From positions 1 through 64,000 of the forward strand of contig PDRO01000007.1 of the NCBI GenBank assembly GCA_002748155.1: a stretch of DNA of 64,000 bases, given 5' to 3'. The first letter of the stretch is position 1; the number at the start of each line of letters is the position of its first letter. The notes under the pieces were generated by a model that ran no database searches, was not told the origin of the DNA, and saw only the letters and a list, made by a program, of their open reading frames with translations. The DNA comes from Actinomycetales bacterium. GTDB taxonomy: Bacteria > Actinomycetota > Actinomycetes > Actinomycetales > Dermatophilaceae. Positions 46,953 to 55,828 of this stretch are shown in pieces. Made by a program: the position numbers and the translations under genes.

Positions 46953-48146
46953 ATGCAGCGCAGCATGCGATTAATCTCATTCGGACTTGCCGTGGGGGTG
47001 GCGGTTTCACTCGCCGCCTGCTCGGAGAGCACGGGGGAAAGCACGGACGGGTCCGGTGACTCCTCGGCAGCTGCCGGTGAGGGCCCCATCAAGATCGGCG
47101 TGGTACTCGACATCACCGGCCCGGGTGCCAGCCTGGGTGGGCCCGAACGTGACACCGTGCAGATGCTTGCCGACAAACTCAAGGAAGACGGTGGGATCAA
47201 CGGCCGCGAGGTCGAGGTCATCATCGAAGACAACGGCTCGACCGAAGACGGTGCCGCAAAGGCGACCAACAAGCTCCTCAACACCGACAAGGTCGACATC
47301 CTGCTTGGCGCATCGCGCACCGGCCCCAGCCTGGCCATGCGTCCGATCGTGGAACCGGCCGAGAAGCCGATGATCTCGTTCGCGGCCAACGTCGCGATCA
47401 TCGATGACGCCAAGTGGGTCTTCAAGACCGCACAGAACGACCGGGTCGTGCTCGAGAAGATGGCCGACGACATGAAGGCCAAGGGCTACGCGAAGATCGC
47501 CGTCGCTCGTGACTCGTCCGGCTTCGGTGAGGGCGTGCCCGAGATGCTCGCCGAGATCGGCCAGGATCAGGGCCTTGAGGTTGTCAAGGTCGAGAAGTTT
47601 GCGCCCAACCAGACAGACTTCACCCCCCAGATGATCAGCCTCCGCGATGCCAACCCGGACGCGGTGCTTATCTGGGGTATCCCGCCGGCTGCGTCTGCGG
47701 CTCAAGTGTCCTACAACAACCTCATCGAGGACGTGCCGGTCTACCACTCGCACGGCATCGGCAACAAGGTCTTCCTCGACAACGCTGGTGACTCCGCCAA
47801 CGGGGTGCTCGCTCCGCTCGGACGGATGCTCGTGGCCGACCAGTTGGCTGACGACGACCCGCAGAAGCCGGTCGTGACCCAGTTCATCGCCGACTACACC
47901 GATAAATACGGCAAGGCCCCCTCCACGTTCGCCGGGCACGCCTACGACGGCTTCACCTTGGCGGTCAACGCGCTTGAGAAGGTCGGGACCGACCCGGAGA
48001 AGCTGCGCGCCGAGCTCGAGGCCACCAAGGACTGGCCGGGCATCAGTGGTGTCTTCACGATGAGCCCGGATGACCATTCCGGCCTGACCAAGGATGCCCT
48101 CGTGATGGTGACCGTCGAGGACGGCAAGTGGAAGGTCGCAGGCTGA
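46953..48146 (+). CDS. ABC transporter substrate-binding lipoprotein (LivK type)
   Basis: A 397-residue periplasmic-binding-type lipoprotein. The signal peptide ends in the lipobox LAAC at residues ~20-23, followed by a Ser/Gly/Asp-rich linker. The mature domain is a type-1 fold of the branched-chain amino-acid class (IKIGVVLDITGPGASLGG, KLLNTDKVDILLGASRTG, YDGFTLAVNALEKVG). The ligand could be an amino acid, amide or aromatic acid and cannot be told here. The ATG follows AGGAGGC. First gene of the operon. Confidence 0.92.
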   Translation: MQRSMRLISFGLAVGVAVSLAACSESTGESTDGSGDSSAAAGEGPIKIGVVLDITGPGASLGGPERDTVQMLADKLKEDGGINGREVEVIIEDNGSTEDGAAKATNKLLNTDKVDILLGASRTGPSLAMRPIVEPAEKPMISFAANVAIIDDAKWVFKTAQNDRVVLEKMADDMKAKGYAKIAVARDSSGFGEGVPEMLAEIGQDQGLEVVKVEKFAPNQTDFTPQMISLRDANPDAVLIWGIPPAASAAQVSYNNLIEDVPVYHSHGIGNKVFLDNAGDSANGVLAPLGRMLVADQLADDDPQKPVVTQFIADYTDKYGKAPSTFAGHAYDGFTLAVNALEKVGTDPEKLRAELEATKDWPGISGVFTMSPDDHSGLTKDALVMVTVEDGKWKVAG

Positions 48147-48150
48147 CCGA

Positions 48151-49020
48151 ATGACTAACCTCCTTCAGCTGGTCTTCTCGGGGCTGGCGCAGGGGGCCGT
48201 GTTCGGGCTGATCGCACTCGGTTTCGTCGCGATCTTCGCGGTACGAGAGATCGTCAACCTGGTCCAGGGCGAATATGCCGCCCTGGCCGGGTTGGCGGCG
48301 ATCAGCGCCGTCGCAGCCGGTCTTCCTCTGCTCGTAGCGGTCCTGGCCGTGATCCCGCTCGTCGTGGTCGTTGCCGTTCTGCTGGAACGCCTCACCATCG
48401 CACCGATCAAGAATATGACGCCGCTGACGTCGATCATTCTCACTCTCGGTGTCTCGATCGCCGTCAAAGCGCTCATGCTGCTGATCTGGGGCCCGGAGTC
48501 AAAGGCGCTGCCGGCCTTCCCCGGTGAGGACTTCACCCTCGGCGGCGTGTACATCCGGAGCCAAGAGCTGTGGATCCTGGCCATCGGAGCCCTCGTCGCG
48601 TATGGCGTCATCTGGTTCTACGAACACACCTTGCGCGGCAAGGCGTTGCGGGCCTGCGCAGAGCAGCCGATAGCGGCCCGCCTCGTCGGGGTTTCACCAC
48701 GCACCGCAACCGTCGTAGCCTTTGGGGTTGCCGGTCTTGTCGGCGCAGTCGCGGGGGTGATCGGTAGTCCGATCTACCTCAGTGGTTGGGACAGCGGTTT
48801 GACGCTTGGCCTCAAAGGCTTCGTGGCGGCCACACTCGGCGGCCTGGTGTCCTTCCGGGTGGCCATGATGGGCGGACTCATCCTCGGGGTGCTCGAGAAC
48901 CTCGTGGCCGGCTACCTCAGCTCCGGCTACCGGGATGCCGTGGCCTTCATCGTGCTCGTGCTCGTGTTGCTGTTCCGGCCGCACGGGCTTGCCGGCAAGA
49001 GTTCTGGAGTTCGAGTATGA
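48151..49020 (+). CDS. ABC transporter permease (LivH type)
   Basis: A 289-residue inner-membrane protein with about eight helices. It begins LLQLVFSGLAQGAVFGLIAL, the LivH start, and has the coupling region LRACAEQPIAARLVGVSPR that contacts the ATPases. It starts four bases after the binding-protein gene, and its stop overlaps the next start (ATGA). Confidence 0.92.
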   Translation: MTNLLQLVFSGLAQGAVFGLIALGFVAIFAVREIVNLVQGEYAALAGLAAISAVAAGLPLLVAVLAVIPLVVVVAVLLERLTIAPIKNMTPLTSIILTLGVSIAVKALMLLIWGPESKALPAFPGEDFTLGGVYIRSQELWILAIGALVAYGVIWFYEHTLRGKALRACAEQPIAARLVGVSPRTATVVAFGVAGLVGAVAGVIGSPIYLSGWDSGLTLGLKGFVAATLGGLVSFRVAMMGGLILGVLENLVAGYLSSGYRDAVAFIVLVLVLLFRPHGLAGKSSGVRV

Positions 49021-50939
49021 CCGCCCTCCCAGCCGTGGTGCGGCGGAATCTGCCGTTCGTCCTGCTGGCGGTCGTGCTGGCCGTCTTCCCCATCTTCGCC
49101 CCGGTCCGGGCGGTCGACATCGGTGTCTACGCGTTGATCTACGGTCTGGCAGCCATCGGGCTGTCGCTGCTCATGGGTCTGGCCGGGCAAGTGAGTCTCG
49201 GGCACGCGGCATTCTTCGCCGTCGGTGCCTATACCCAGGCGATCCTGGTCACCAAGTTCGCATGGCCGCTACCGCTGGCTGCTGTCGTGGCCGTGCTCGC
49301 GGCGATGCTGGTGGCGCTGATCGTCGGGCTACCGCTGCTTCGCCTCCGCGGACACTTCCTCGCCTTGGCCACTCTCGGCCTCGGGATCATCGTCACGGTG
49401 ACCGCAACCGAGTTGGAGTACACCGGCGCAACCTCGGGTATCTACGGCATCCCCAAGCCCGATCTGGGTGGGCGGGTCTACGACACGTCGGCCGAGTACT
49501 TCTGGTTGATGACCCCCTTCGTCGTCATCGGGTTGTGGCTGGCAGTGAACCTCGTGCGCAGCCGTACCGGGCGTGCTCTGTCGGCCGTCAACGACTCCGA
49601 GGTCGCTGCCGAATGCCTCGGTGTCAACACGTTCAACCTCCGGGTCAAGGTCTTCGTGTTGTCGGCGGCGTACGCCGGACTGGCCGGTGCGTTCTATGCC
49701 CACTTCATCAACGTCGTGAACCCGTCCTCGGCCAAGTTCGAGCTGTCCGTGCAGATGCTGCTCATGGTCGTGCTCGGCGGACTCGGCACCGTCTGGGGAG
49801 CGGTCTTCGGCGCGATAACGGTGCAAACATTGGAAGAGGGCCTCAAGGACCTCATCCCCCACGTTGTGCCCGGGGCCACCGGCGAGGTGCAGCTCATCGG
49901 TTTCGGTGTCGTCCTCGTCGCGGTCATCATCCTGCTCCCAGGTGGGCTCGCCGAATTGTGGCAACGCATCCGGGCAGCCCTCTTCCCGGTTCGCATCAAC
50001 CGCGAACACGAGCGCGAGATCAGCGAGTCCGAGCAACGTGAGCTGCTGGAGCGCTCCCTCGACTTGCTGTCCAGGGACGACCACAAACCGCCAGGGACAC
50101 CGATCGTGCAAATCCGCGGGTTGACCAAGCGCTACGGCGGGGTCACGGCGCTCGATGATCTCACCCTGGATATCCACGCGGCCGAGATCCTGGCGTTCAT
50201 CGGTCCCAACGGGGCGGGCAAGACGACGGCATTCAACATGATCACCGGGGTGCTTCCGCCTACTGAGGGCTCGGTCAAGATCAACGGCACCGAAACCGCT
50301 GGTCACCAACCGCACGTGGCCGCTGAACTCGATGCCACGAGGACCTTCCAGAATCTGCAGACTTTCAAGAGCACCACGGTGCTCGGGAACGTCAAGGTCG
50401 CCCGGCATCTGCGCTCGAAAGCCGGTTTGCTGCGCGGCATGTTCCTGCTGGACCGGGACGAGGAACGGCACGTCGAAGTTGCGGCCCAGGCCGCCGTCGA
50501 CGCGATGGCGCTGACACCGCTTGCCGATCACCCGATCGCCGATCTGGCCTTCGGTAAACAGCGGCAGGCCGAGGTGGCTCGGGCGCTCGCGCTGGAGCCT
50601 TCTCTGCTGTTGCTCGATGAGCCAATGGCCGGGTTGTCCGGACCGGAACGGGACGGCTTGGCGCGATTGCTGCGCCGGGTGCGGGCCACCGGCGTGACCA
50701 TCGTGCTCGTCGAGCACGATGTGGCTGCGGTGATGGCTCTGGCCGATCGGGTGGCGGTGCTCGACGACGGCAAGCTGATCGCCTTGGGCACGCCGGACGA
50801 GGTGACCAACGACCCCGTCGTGGTGGCGGCCTACCTCGGCACCGACGAGGAAGACGAGCGGCAGATCCAGCAGCGAGCCCAGGCCATGGAGACGCAGGTG
50901 ACCGCCGGTGCCGGTGGCGACAAAGGAGGCGACTCATGA
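49017..50939 (+). CDS. LivM-LivG fusion: ABC permease plus ATPase
   Basis: A 640-residue fusion. Residues ~1-320 are a LivM permease (GLSLLMGLAGQVSLGHAAFF, LFPVRINRE at the end). A charged linker REHEREISESEQRELLE leads to a LivG ATPase from ~362 with Walker A GPNGAGKTT (~396-404), a signature-like DLAFGKQRQAEVARAL and Walker B LLLLDEPMAG (~531-540). The frame is open across the junction. Such fusions exist in this family but separate genes are usual. Starts and stops overlap the neighbours by four bases, so the operon is tightly coupled. Confidence 0.92.
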   Translation: MTALPAVVRRNLPFVLLAVVLAVFPIFAPVRAVDIGVYALIYGLAAIGLSLLMGLAGQVSLGHAAFFAVGAYTQAILVTKFAWPLPLAAVVAVLAAMLVALIVGLPLLRLRGHFLALATLGLGIIVTVTATELEYTGATSGIYGIPKPDLGGRVYDTSAEYFWLMTPFVVIGLWLAVNLVRSRTGRALSAVNDSEVAAECLGVNTFNLRVKVFVLSAAYAGLAGAFYAHFINVVNPSSAKFELSVQMLLMVVLGGLGTVWGAVFGAITVQTLEEGLKDLIPHVVPGATGEVQLIGFGVVLVAVIILLPGGLAELWQRIRAALFPVRINREHEREISESEQRELLERSLDLLSRDDHKPPGTPIVQIRGLTKRYGGVTALDDLTLDIHAAEILAFIGPNGAGKTTAFNMITGVLPPTEGSVKINGTETAGHQPHVAAELDATRTFQNLQTFKSTTVLGNVKVARHLRSKAGLLRGMFLLDRDEERHVEVAAQAAVDAMALTPLADHPIADLAFGKQRQAEVARALALEPSLLLLDEPMAGLSGPERDGLARLLRRVRATGVTIVLVEHDVAAVMALADRVAVLDDGKLIALGTPDEVTNDPVVVAAYLGTDEEDERQIQQRAQAMETQVTAGAGGDKGGDS

Positions 50940-51721
50940 CCGCCGCGACGTCATCGGGTGGGTTGCAGGTCTCGGACCTGCACGCGGCATACGATCGGTT
51001 GCAGGTCCTACACGGCGTCGATCTGCACGTGACCCCCGGTGAGATCCTCGCTCTGGTGGGGTCCAATGGCGCTGGCAAGACCTCGGTGTTGCGTTCGGTG
51101 TCGGGACTGCTCAAACCCACGAGTGGCACCGTTCGTCTAGGTGATACGGACATCACCACCTTTGGCGCCGAGAAGATCGCTGCGTTGGGGCTAGCCCACG
51201 TCCCGGAGAACCGTTTGGTCTTCCCGACCCTCACGGTCGACGACAACCTGGTGCTCGGCGGCTACGTCCGGCGCAAGGACGGCAACCACGCGAGGCGCCG
51301 AGCCGAGGCGTTGGAGCTGTTCCCACGGCTGGCCGACCGGATCGAGTTGCCCGGCGGTGCCCTCTCGGGTGGTGAGCAGCAGATGCTGGCCATGGCGCGG
51401 GCGCTGATGTCCGACCCGAAGGTGATCATCCTCGACGAGCCGAGCCTCGGGCTGGCGCCCAAGGTCGTCGGCGAGATCATGCGGGCGCTGGGCATCCTGC
51501 GCGACACAAAAGGCTTAGCTGTGCTGCTTGTTGAGCAGAATGTCCGCGCTGCCTTCAAGGTCGCCGACCGGGTGATGGTGATGGATCGTGGCAATGTAGT
51601 CGCCGAGGGCAACCCGACGGAGCTGGCCTCCGACGAGCGAGTACGATCGGCCTATCTCGGCGGGTCGTCGACCTCGTCGAGCGGGCTGGCTCCGCCGTCT
51701 CCGGTTGACTCGTCCAGCTAG
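50936..51721 (+). CDS. ABC transporter ATPase (LivF type)
   Basis: A 261-residue ATPase, second nucleotide-binding subunit of the transporter. Walker A GSNGAGKTS is at about 42-50, the signature LSGGEQQMLAMARAL and Walker B VIILDEPSLGLAPKVV follow, and the H-loop region is VLLVEQNVRAAFKVADR. A short Ser-rich tail ends the protein. Its ATG overlaps the fusion gene's stop. Confidence 0.93.
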   Translation: MTAATSSGGLQVSDLHAAYDRLQVLHGVDLHVTPGEILALVGSNGAGKTSVLRSVSGLLKPTSGTVRLGDTDITTFGAEKIAALGLAHVPENRLVFPTLTVDDNLVLGGYVRRKDGNHARRRAEALELFPRLADRIELPGGALSGGEQQMLAMARALMSDPKVIILDEPSLGLAPKVVGEIMRALGILRDTKGLAVLLVEQNVRAAFKVADRVMVMDRGNVVAEGNPTELASDERVRSAYLGGSSTSSSGLAPPSPVDSSS

Positions 51722-51751
51722 CCACATCCGCCTGCGCCAGAAGGAACACCG

Positions 51752-52714
51752 ATGACCAAACCCTTCGCCTCCTCGACCGATCTCACCCCCAAGACCGAGG
51801 TGCTCGAGGTGCTCGCCGACGGGGTCTACGCCCTCACCGCCGAGGGCGACCCCAACGTCGGAGCCATCGAGGGGGAGGACTTCCTCGTTGCTTTCGAGGC
51901 GCGGGCCACCCCGGCGGCGGCGCGCGACTGGATCGCCAAGCTACGTGAGCACACCGACAAGCCGTTCCGTTACCTCGTGCTTTCGCACTACCACGCTGTG
52001 CGAGTGCTCGGTGCGGACGAGTTCGGGGCACCGGAGATCATCGCTCACGAGCGCACCCGCTATCTGGTCGCCGAGCGCGGTCAGCAAGACTGGGACAGCG
52101 AGTTCGCCCGGATGCCACGGCTGTTCAAGGAGCCTGAAGGCATCAAGGGGCTCACCTGGCCGACCCTCACCTTCAACGACCGGATGACCATCCCGCTCGG
52201 CGGCGACCGTGGGGACTTGGTCTTGCAGTATCTCGGGCGCGGGCACACCGAGGGCGACATCGTCGCGTGGCTGCCCAAGCACAAGATCATGTTTGCCGGT
52301 GACCTCGTTGAAGCTAAGGCCGCCCTCTACACCGGGGACGCCTTCCACCAGGAATGGTCGACCGGCACCCTCGACGCGGTCAAGGCGATGGGAGCCGAGC
52401 AGCTCGTCGGTGGCCGCGGCGAGATCCCGCGCGGCAAGGAGGCGGTCGAGGCCGCCATCGAACAGTCGCGTGGGTTCCTCACCGCGATCATCGACAATGT
52501 CCGGGCGACCCAGGCCGCCGGCGGCACCCTCAAAGATGCCTTCGACGCCTGTCACGCGGCGCTGGCGCCGACCTACGGGCACTGGCCCATCTTCGAGCAC
52601 ACCCTGCCTTTCGACGTGGCTCGCACGTGGGAAGAGCTCAAGGGTGTCGACCGCCCGACCATCTGGACCACCGAACGTGACCAGGAGATCTGGGCCCAGC
52701 TGCAGACCGACTGA
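51752..52714 (+). CDS. Metallo-beta-lactamase-fold protein with altered metal motif
   Basis: A 320-residue protein with the MBL fold. The canonical HxHxDH reads H79-Y-H81-A-V-R84 (LVLSHYHAVRVLGADEF), so the Asp and third His are missing while the first two His remain; GRGHTEGDIV and MFAGDLVEAK supply later ligands. Residues of about 200-320 are a helical extension. Some MBL subgroups tied to dehydrogenases carry this variant. The gene is 30 bases after the LivF gene, before a terminator, so it probably acts on the imported substrate or its product; the reaction is unknown. Confidence 0.85.
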   Translation: MTKPFASSTDLTPKTEVLEVLADGVYALTAEGDPNVGAIEGEDFLVAFEARATPAAARDWIAKLREHTDKPFRYLVLSHYHAVRVLGADEFGAPEIIAHERTRYLVAERGQQDWDSEFARMPRLFKEPEGIKGLTWPTLTFNDRMTIPLGGDRGDLVLQYLGRGHTEGDIVAWLPKHKIMFAGDLVEAKAALYTGDAFHQEWSTGTLDAVKAMGAEQLVGGRGEIPRGKEAVEAAIEQSRGFLTAIIDNVRATQAAGGTLKDAFDACHAALAPTYGHWPIFEHTLPFDVARTWEELKGVDRPTIWTTERDQEIWAQLQTD

Positions 52715-52723
52715 ACAACCCAC

Positions 52724-52774
52724 CCGGTCGGCGTCGCTGACGTGGCTACCTGCCACACCGGCGACGCCGACCGG
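52724..52774 (+). terminator. Two-tier terminator of the liv-type operon
   Basis: CCGGTCGGCGTCGC (52724-52737) and GCGACGCCGACCGG (52761-52774) form a perfect 14-base stem. The loop contains a second stem GTGGC-TACCT-GCCAC. CGTTTT follows. It starts nine bases after the MBL-fold gene and separates it from ftsY. Confidence 0.85.
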
Positions 52775-52862
52775 CGTTTTCCGCCGGTTTCCACGCCCAA
52801 CCGAACTGCGCTAGAGGCAGCGAGCCGCCGGTGACCGACCGACTCATGTGAGGATTTGGCCC

Positions 52863-54119
52863 ATGTTCGAACAGACCTGGCAAACCGTTGCCCTGATCGC
52901 GCTTCTTGCCCTGCTTGTCGTGGGGCTCGGTGTCGGTCTGGTCGGTCGCCGCGGCAGGCGCCGTGGTCCCGAAGCTCCGACGCTGCCGCCCAGTGCGCCG
53001 CCGGCCGGCGCAGGAGCGGAGGACACGGCGACCGATGACGGGGGCTCAGTGCTCACCGCGCCCGGCGCCGCACCGGCGCCGCCGCTGACGCCTGAGGTCG
53101 TCCCTGAGCCCGCTCCAGCGCCGACCCCAGTGCCCACCCCGGCGCCCGAGGTGCCGGTCGAGGTTGAACCCGCGGCACCGGCATACGAGCGACCTGAAAG
53201 CGCCCGGGGGCGCTTGGCCCGGCTGCGAGCCCGGTTGGCCCGGAGCAATACCGCCATCGGCAAGGGGCTGCTCGCCCTACTTTCGCGCGGCAAGCTCGAC
53301 GAGGCCGCATGGGAGGACGTCGAGGACACGCTGATCACCGCCGACCTCGGGGTGGATGCGGCAACCGAGCTCGTCGAAGCCCTGCGCACCAAGGTCAAAG
53401 TGGAAGGGTCGACCGACGAGGCCGAGATACGTGACTGGTTGCGCGAGGAGCTGCTGGCTCTCGTCGATCCGGCCATGGATCGCGCGGTGGCGGCGAGCCG
53501 GGCCGAAGGGCGCCCGTCGGTGATCCTCGTCGTCGGAGTCAACGGCACCGGCAAGACCACCACGGTCGGCAAGCTCGCCCGGGTGCTCGTGTCGGAGGAT
53601 CGTGACGTCCTGCTGGGGGCGGCCGACACGTTCCGGGCCGCAGCCGCCGACCAGCTGCAGACCTGGGGCGACCGGGTGGGGGTGCCGACCGTGCGTTCGG
53701 ATCGAGAGGGGGCCGACCCGGCTGCCGTGGCTTTCGACGCTGTCAAGGCCGGTGCCGAGATGGAGGCCGACGTCGTGCTCATCGACACGGCGGGGCGGCT
53801 GCACAACAAAGCCAACCTCATGGACGAACTGGGCAAGGTCAAGCGGGTCATCGAGAAGCAGAGCCCGATCGACGAGGTGCTGCTGGTGCTCGACGCCACG
53901 ACCGGGCAGAACGGTCTAGAGCAAGCCCGGGTCTTCGCCGAGGTCGTCGACGTCACCGGGATCGTCCTGACCAAGCTGGACGGCACGGCAAAGGGCGGCA
54001 TCGTCGTAGCCGTGCAACGCAAGCTCGGCGTGCCGGTGAAACTGGTCGGGCTCGGTGAGGGTCCCGACGACCTGGCCCCCTTCGACCCGCGGGCGTTCGT
54101 GGACGCCATCCTCGAATAA
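52863..54119 (+). CDS. ftsY: Signal recognition particle receptor FtsY
   Basis: A 418-residue SRP receptor GTPase. A membrane helix at residues ~7-26 (VALIALLALLVVGLGVGLV) anchors it, as in other actinobacteria, followed by an Ala/Pro-rich acidic linker. The NG domain has GVNGTGKTTTVGKLA (~226), ADTFRAAAADQLQTW, DTAGRLHNKANLM and VLTKLDGTAKGG. It docks ribosomes carrying Ffh at the membrane. I chose the ATG at 52863 (TGAGGAT upstream); a GTG 15 bases earlier is possible. ffh follows after 102 bases without the amtB-glnB-glnD genes often found here. Confidence 0.96.
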   Translation: MFEQTWQTVALIALLALLVVGLGVGLVGRRGRRRGPEAPTLPPSAPPAGAGAEDTATDDGGSVLTAPGAAPAPPLTPEVVPEPAPAPTPVPTPAPEVPVEVEPAAPAYERPESARGRLARLRARLARSNTAIGKGLLALLSRGKLDEAAWEDVEDTLITADLGVDAATELVEALRTKVKVEGSTDEAEIRDWLREELLALVDPAMDRAVAASRAEGRPSVILVVGVNGTGKTTTVGKLARVLVSEDRDVLLGAADTFRAAAADQLQTWGDRVGVPTVRSDREGADPAAVAFDAVKAGAEMEADVVLIDTAGRLHNKANLMDELGKVKRVIEKQSPIDEVLLVLDATTGQNGLEQARVFAEVVDVTGIVLTKLDGTAKGGIVVAVQRKLGVPVKLVGLGEGPDDLAPFDPRAFVDAILE

Positions 54120-54209
54120 CCGGTCGCGAACCGATCAGACTGCCCGGACGGACCGGGCCCGGTCTGGCCAGCAGGGTCGGGCCAGAGACTGCCTGCGCCG
54201 CGGTGTGGG

Positions 54210-54215
54210 TAAGGT
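54210..54215 (+). promoter_or_regulatory. -10 box of a leaderless ffh transcript
   Basis: TAAGGT lies exactly six bases before the ffh GTG at 54222, the same geometry as at coaD, DUF177 and the M3 peptidase. No ribosome-binding site is present. Confidence 0.6.
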
Positions 54216-54221
54216 TTGCAG

Positions 54222-55823
54222 GTGTTCAACAACCTGTCCGACCGGCTGACCGAGACCTTCCGCAACCTGCGGGGCAAGGGTCGGTTGTCCGAGCACGACA
54301 TCAATACGACCCTGCGCGACATCCGCCTGGCTCTCCTCGAGGCCGATGTCGCGCTGCCGGTGGTCAAGACATTCATCGCGGCGATCCGGGAGCGGGCGCT
54401 CGGCGCCGAGGTCAGTCAGGCACTCAACCCGGCGCAACAGGTCGTGAAGATCGTCAACGAGGAACTCGTCGACGTCCTCGGTGGCCAGACCCGTCAGTTG
54501 GCTTTCGCCAAGAACCCGCCGACCGTCATCATGCTCGCCGGCCTGCAAGGCTCCGGGAAGACGACCCTGGCCGGCAAGCTCGGCTATTGGCTCAAGGAGC
54601 AGGGCCATACGCCACTGCTGGTGGCGGCCGACCTGCAGCGACCCAACGCGGTGACCCAGCTCGAGGTGGTGGCCGAGCGAGCCGGTGTCGCTGTCTTCGC
54701 GCCCGAGCGTGGCAACGTCCTCGGTCACGATGCGGTCGGCGCCGACGGCGCGGGCACCCACTCCTACGGGGACCCGGTGGCAGTGGCCCGGGCCGGTATC
54801 GAGCAGGCCGAGCGGGCCCAGCACTCGGTCGTCATCGTCGACACCGCCGGCCGGCTCGCGGTCGACGCCGATCTGATGCGGCAAGCGGCCGACATCCGGA
54901 CAGCGATTCAGCCCGACGAGGTCCTGTTCGTCATCGACGCGATGATCGGCCAGGCTGCCGTCGACACGGCCACCGCCTTCCTCGACGGTGTCGACTTCAC
55001 CGGCGTCGTGCTTTCCAAACTCGACGGTGACGCTCGTGGTGGTGCAGCACTGTCGGTGGCCAAGGTCACTGGTCGGCCGATCATGTTCAGCTCGATCGGT
55101 GAGCAGGTCAAGGACTTCGAGGTCTTCCACCCCGACCGGATGGCCTCACGAATCCTCGACATGGGTGACATCCTCACGCTCATCGAGAAGGCCGAGCGGG
55201 CGTTCGACCAACGTCAAGCCGACGAGATGGCCCGCAAGTTCTTCACCGAGGAGGACTTCACGTTCGACGACTTCCTCGAGCAGATGGCGGCCGTCAAACG
55301 GATGGGTAGTCTGAAATCGATGCTCGCGATGATGCCGGGGATGCAACAGATGCGTGCTCAGCTCGATGCCTTCGACGAGCGTGAGTTCGACCGGGTCGAG
55401 GCGATGGTCCGTTCGATGACCCCATTCGAGCGGAGCCACCCGAAAGCGATCAACGGCTCGCGGCGGCAGCGGATCGCTCGCGGGTCGGGCACCACGGTCA
55501 GCGAGGTCAATCAACTGCTCGAGCGTTTTCGGGACGCCCAGAAGATGATGAAACAGCTGGCCCGCGGGGGCATGCCGGGCATGCCTGGCGTGCCGGGAGG
55601 TGGCAAACGGCGCAAAGGAAAGCAGCAGCCGCAGCGCAAGAAGGCCCGGAGCGGCAACCCGGCCAAACGTGCTGCCCAAGAACGCGCCGCCGCCGAGCAG
55701 GAGGCACAGACCCGCCAGGACGCGGCCGGCACGGCATTCGGTGTGCCGCCGGCCGACGCCGTTCCCACGGGGCTCGACCCGAGCAAGCTGCCCCCCGGAT
55801 TCGACAAGCTCCTCGGCCGCTGA
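54222..55823 (+). CDS. ffh: Signal recognition particle protein Ffh
   Basis: A 533-residue SRP54 GTPase that binds signal sequences and 4.5S RNA. The N domain starts VFNNLSDRLTETFRNLRGKG, the GTPase has GLQGSGKTTLAGKL (~107), DTAGRLAVDADLM and VLSKLDGDARGGA, and the M domain (~325-460) is rich in Met and Gly with the RNA-binding SRRQRIARGSGTTVSEVNQL. A basic, Ala/Gln-rich tail follows. I chose the GTG at 54222 because it fits the family and the leaderless promoter. Confidence 0.97.
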   Translation: MFNNLSDRLTETFRNLRGKGRLSEHDINTTLRDIRLALLEADVALPVVKTFIAAIRERALGAEVSQALNPAQQVVKIVNEELVDVLGGQTRQLAFAKNPPTVIMLAGLQGSGKTTLAGKLGYWLKEQGHTPLLVAADLQRPNAVTQLEVVAERAGVAVFAPERGNVLGHDAVGADGAGTHSYGDPVAVARAGIEQAERAQHSVVIVDTAGRLAVDADLMRQAADIRTAIQPDEVLFVIDAMIGQAAVDTATAFLDGVDFTGVVLSKLDGDARGGAALSVAKVTGRPIMFSSIGEQVKDFEVFHPDRMASRILDMGDILTLIEKAERAFDQRQADEMARKFFTEEDFTFDDFLEQMAAVKRMGSLKSMLAMMPGMQQMRAQLDAFDEREFDRVEAMVRSMTPFERSHPKAINGSRRQRIARGSGTTVSEVNQLLERFRDAQKMMKQLARGGMPGMPGVPGGGKRRKGKQQPQRKKARSGNPAKRAAQERAAAEQEAQTRQDAAGTAFGVPPADAVPTGLDPSKLPPGFDKLLGR

Positions 55824-55828
55824 ACGCC

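Noticed and set aside
48786..49016. A longer start for the LivM-LivG fusion
   Set aside because: This part overlaps livH in another frame; the ATG at 49017 overlaps the livH stop by four bases and begins a normal LivM.
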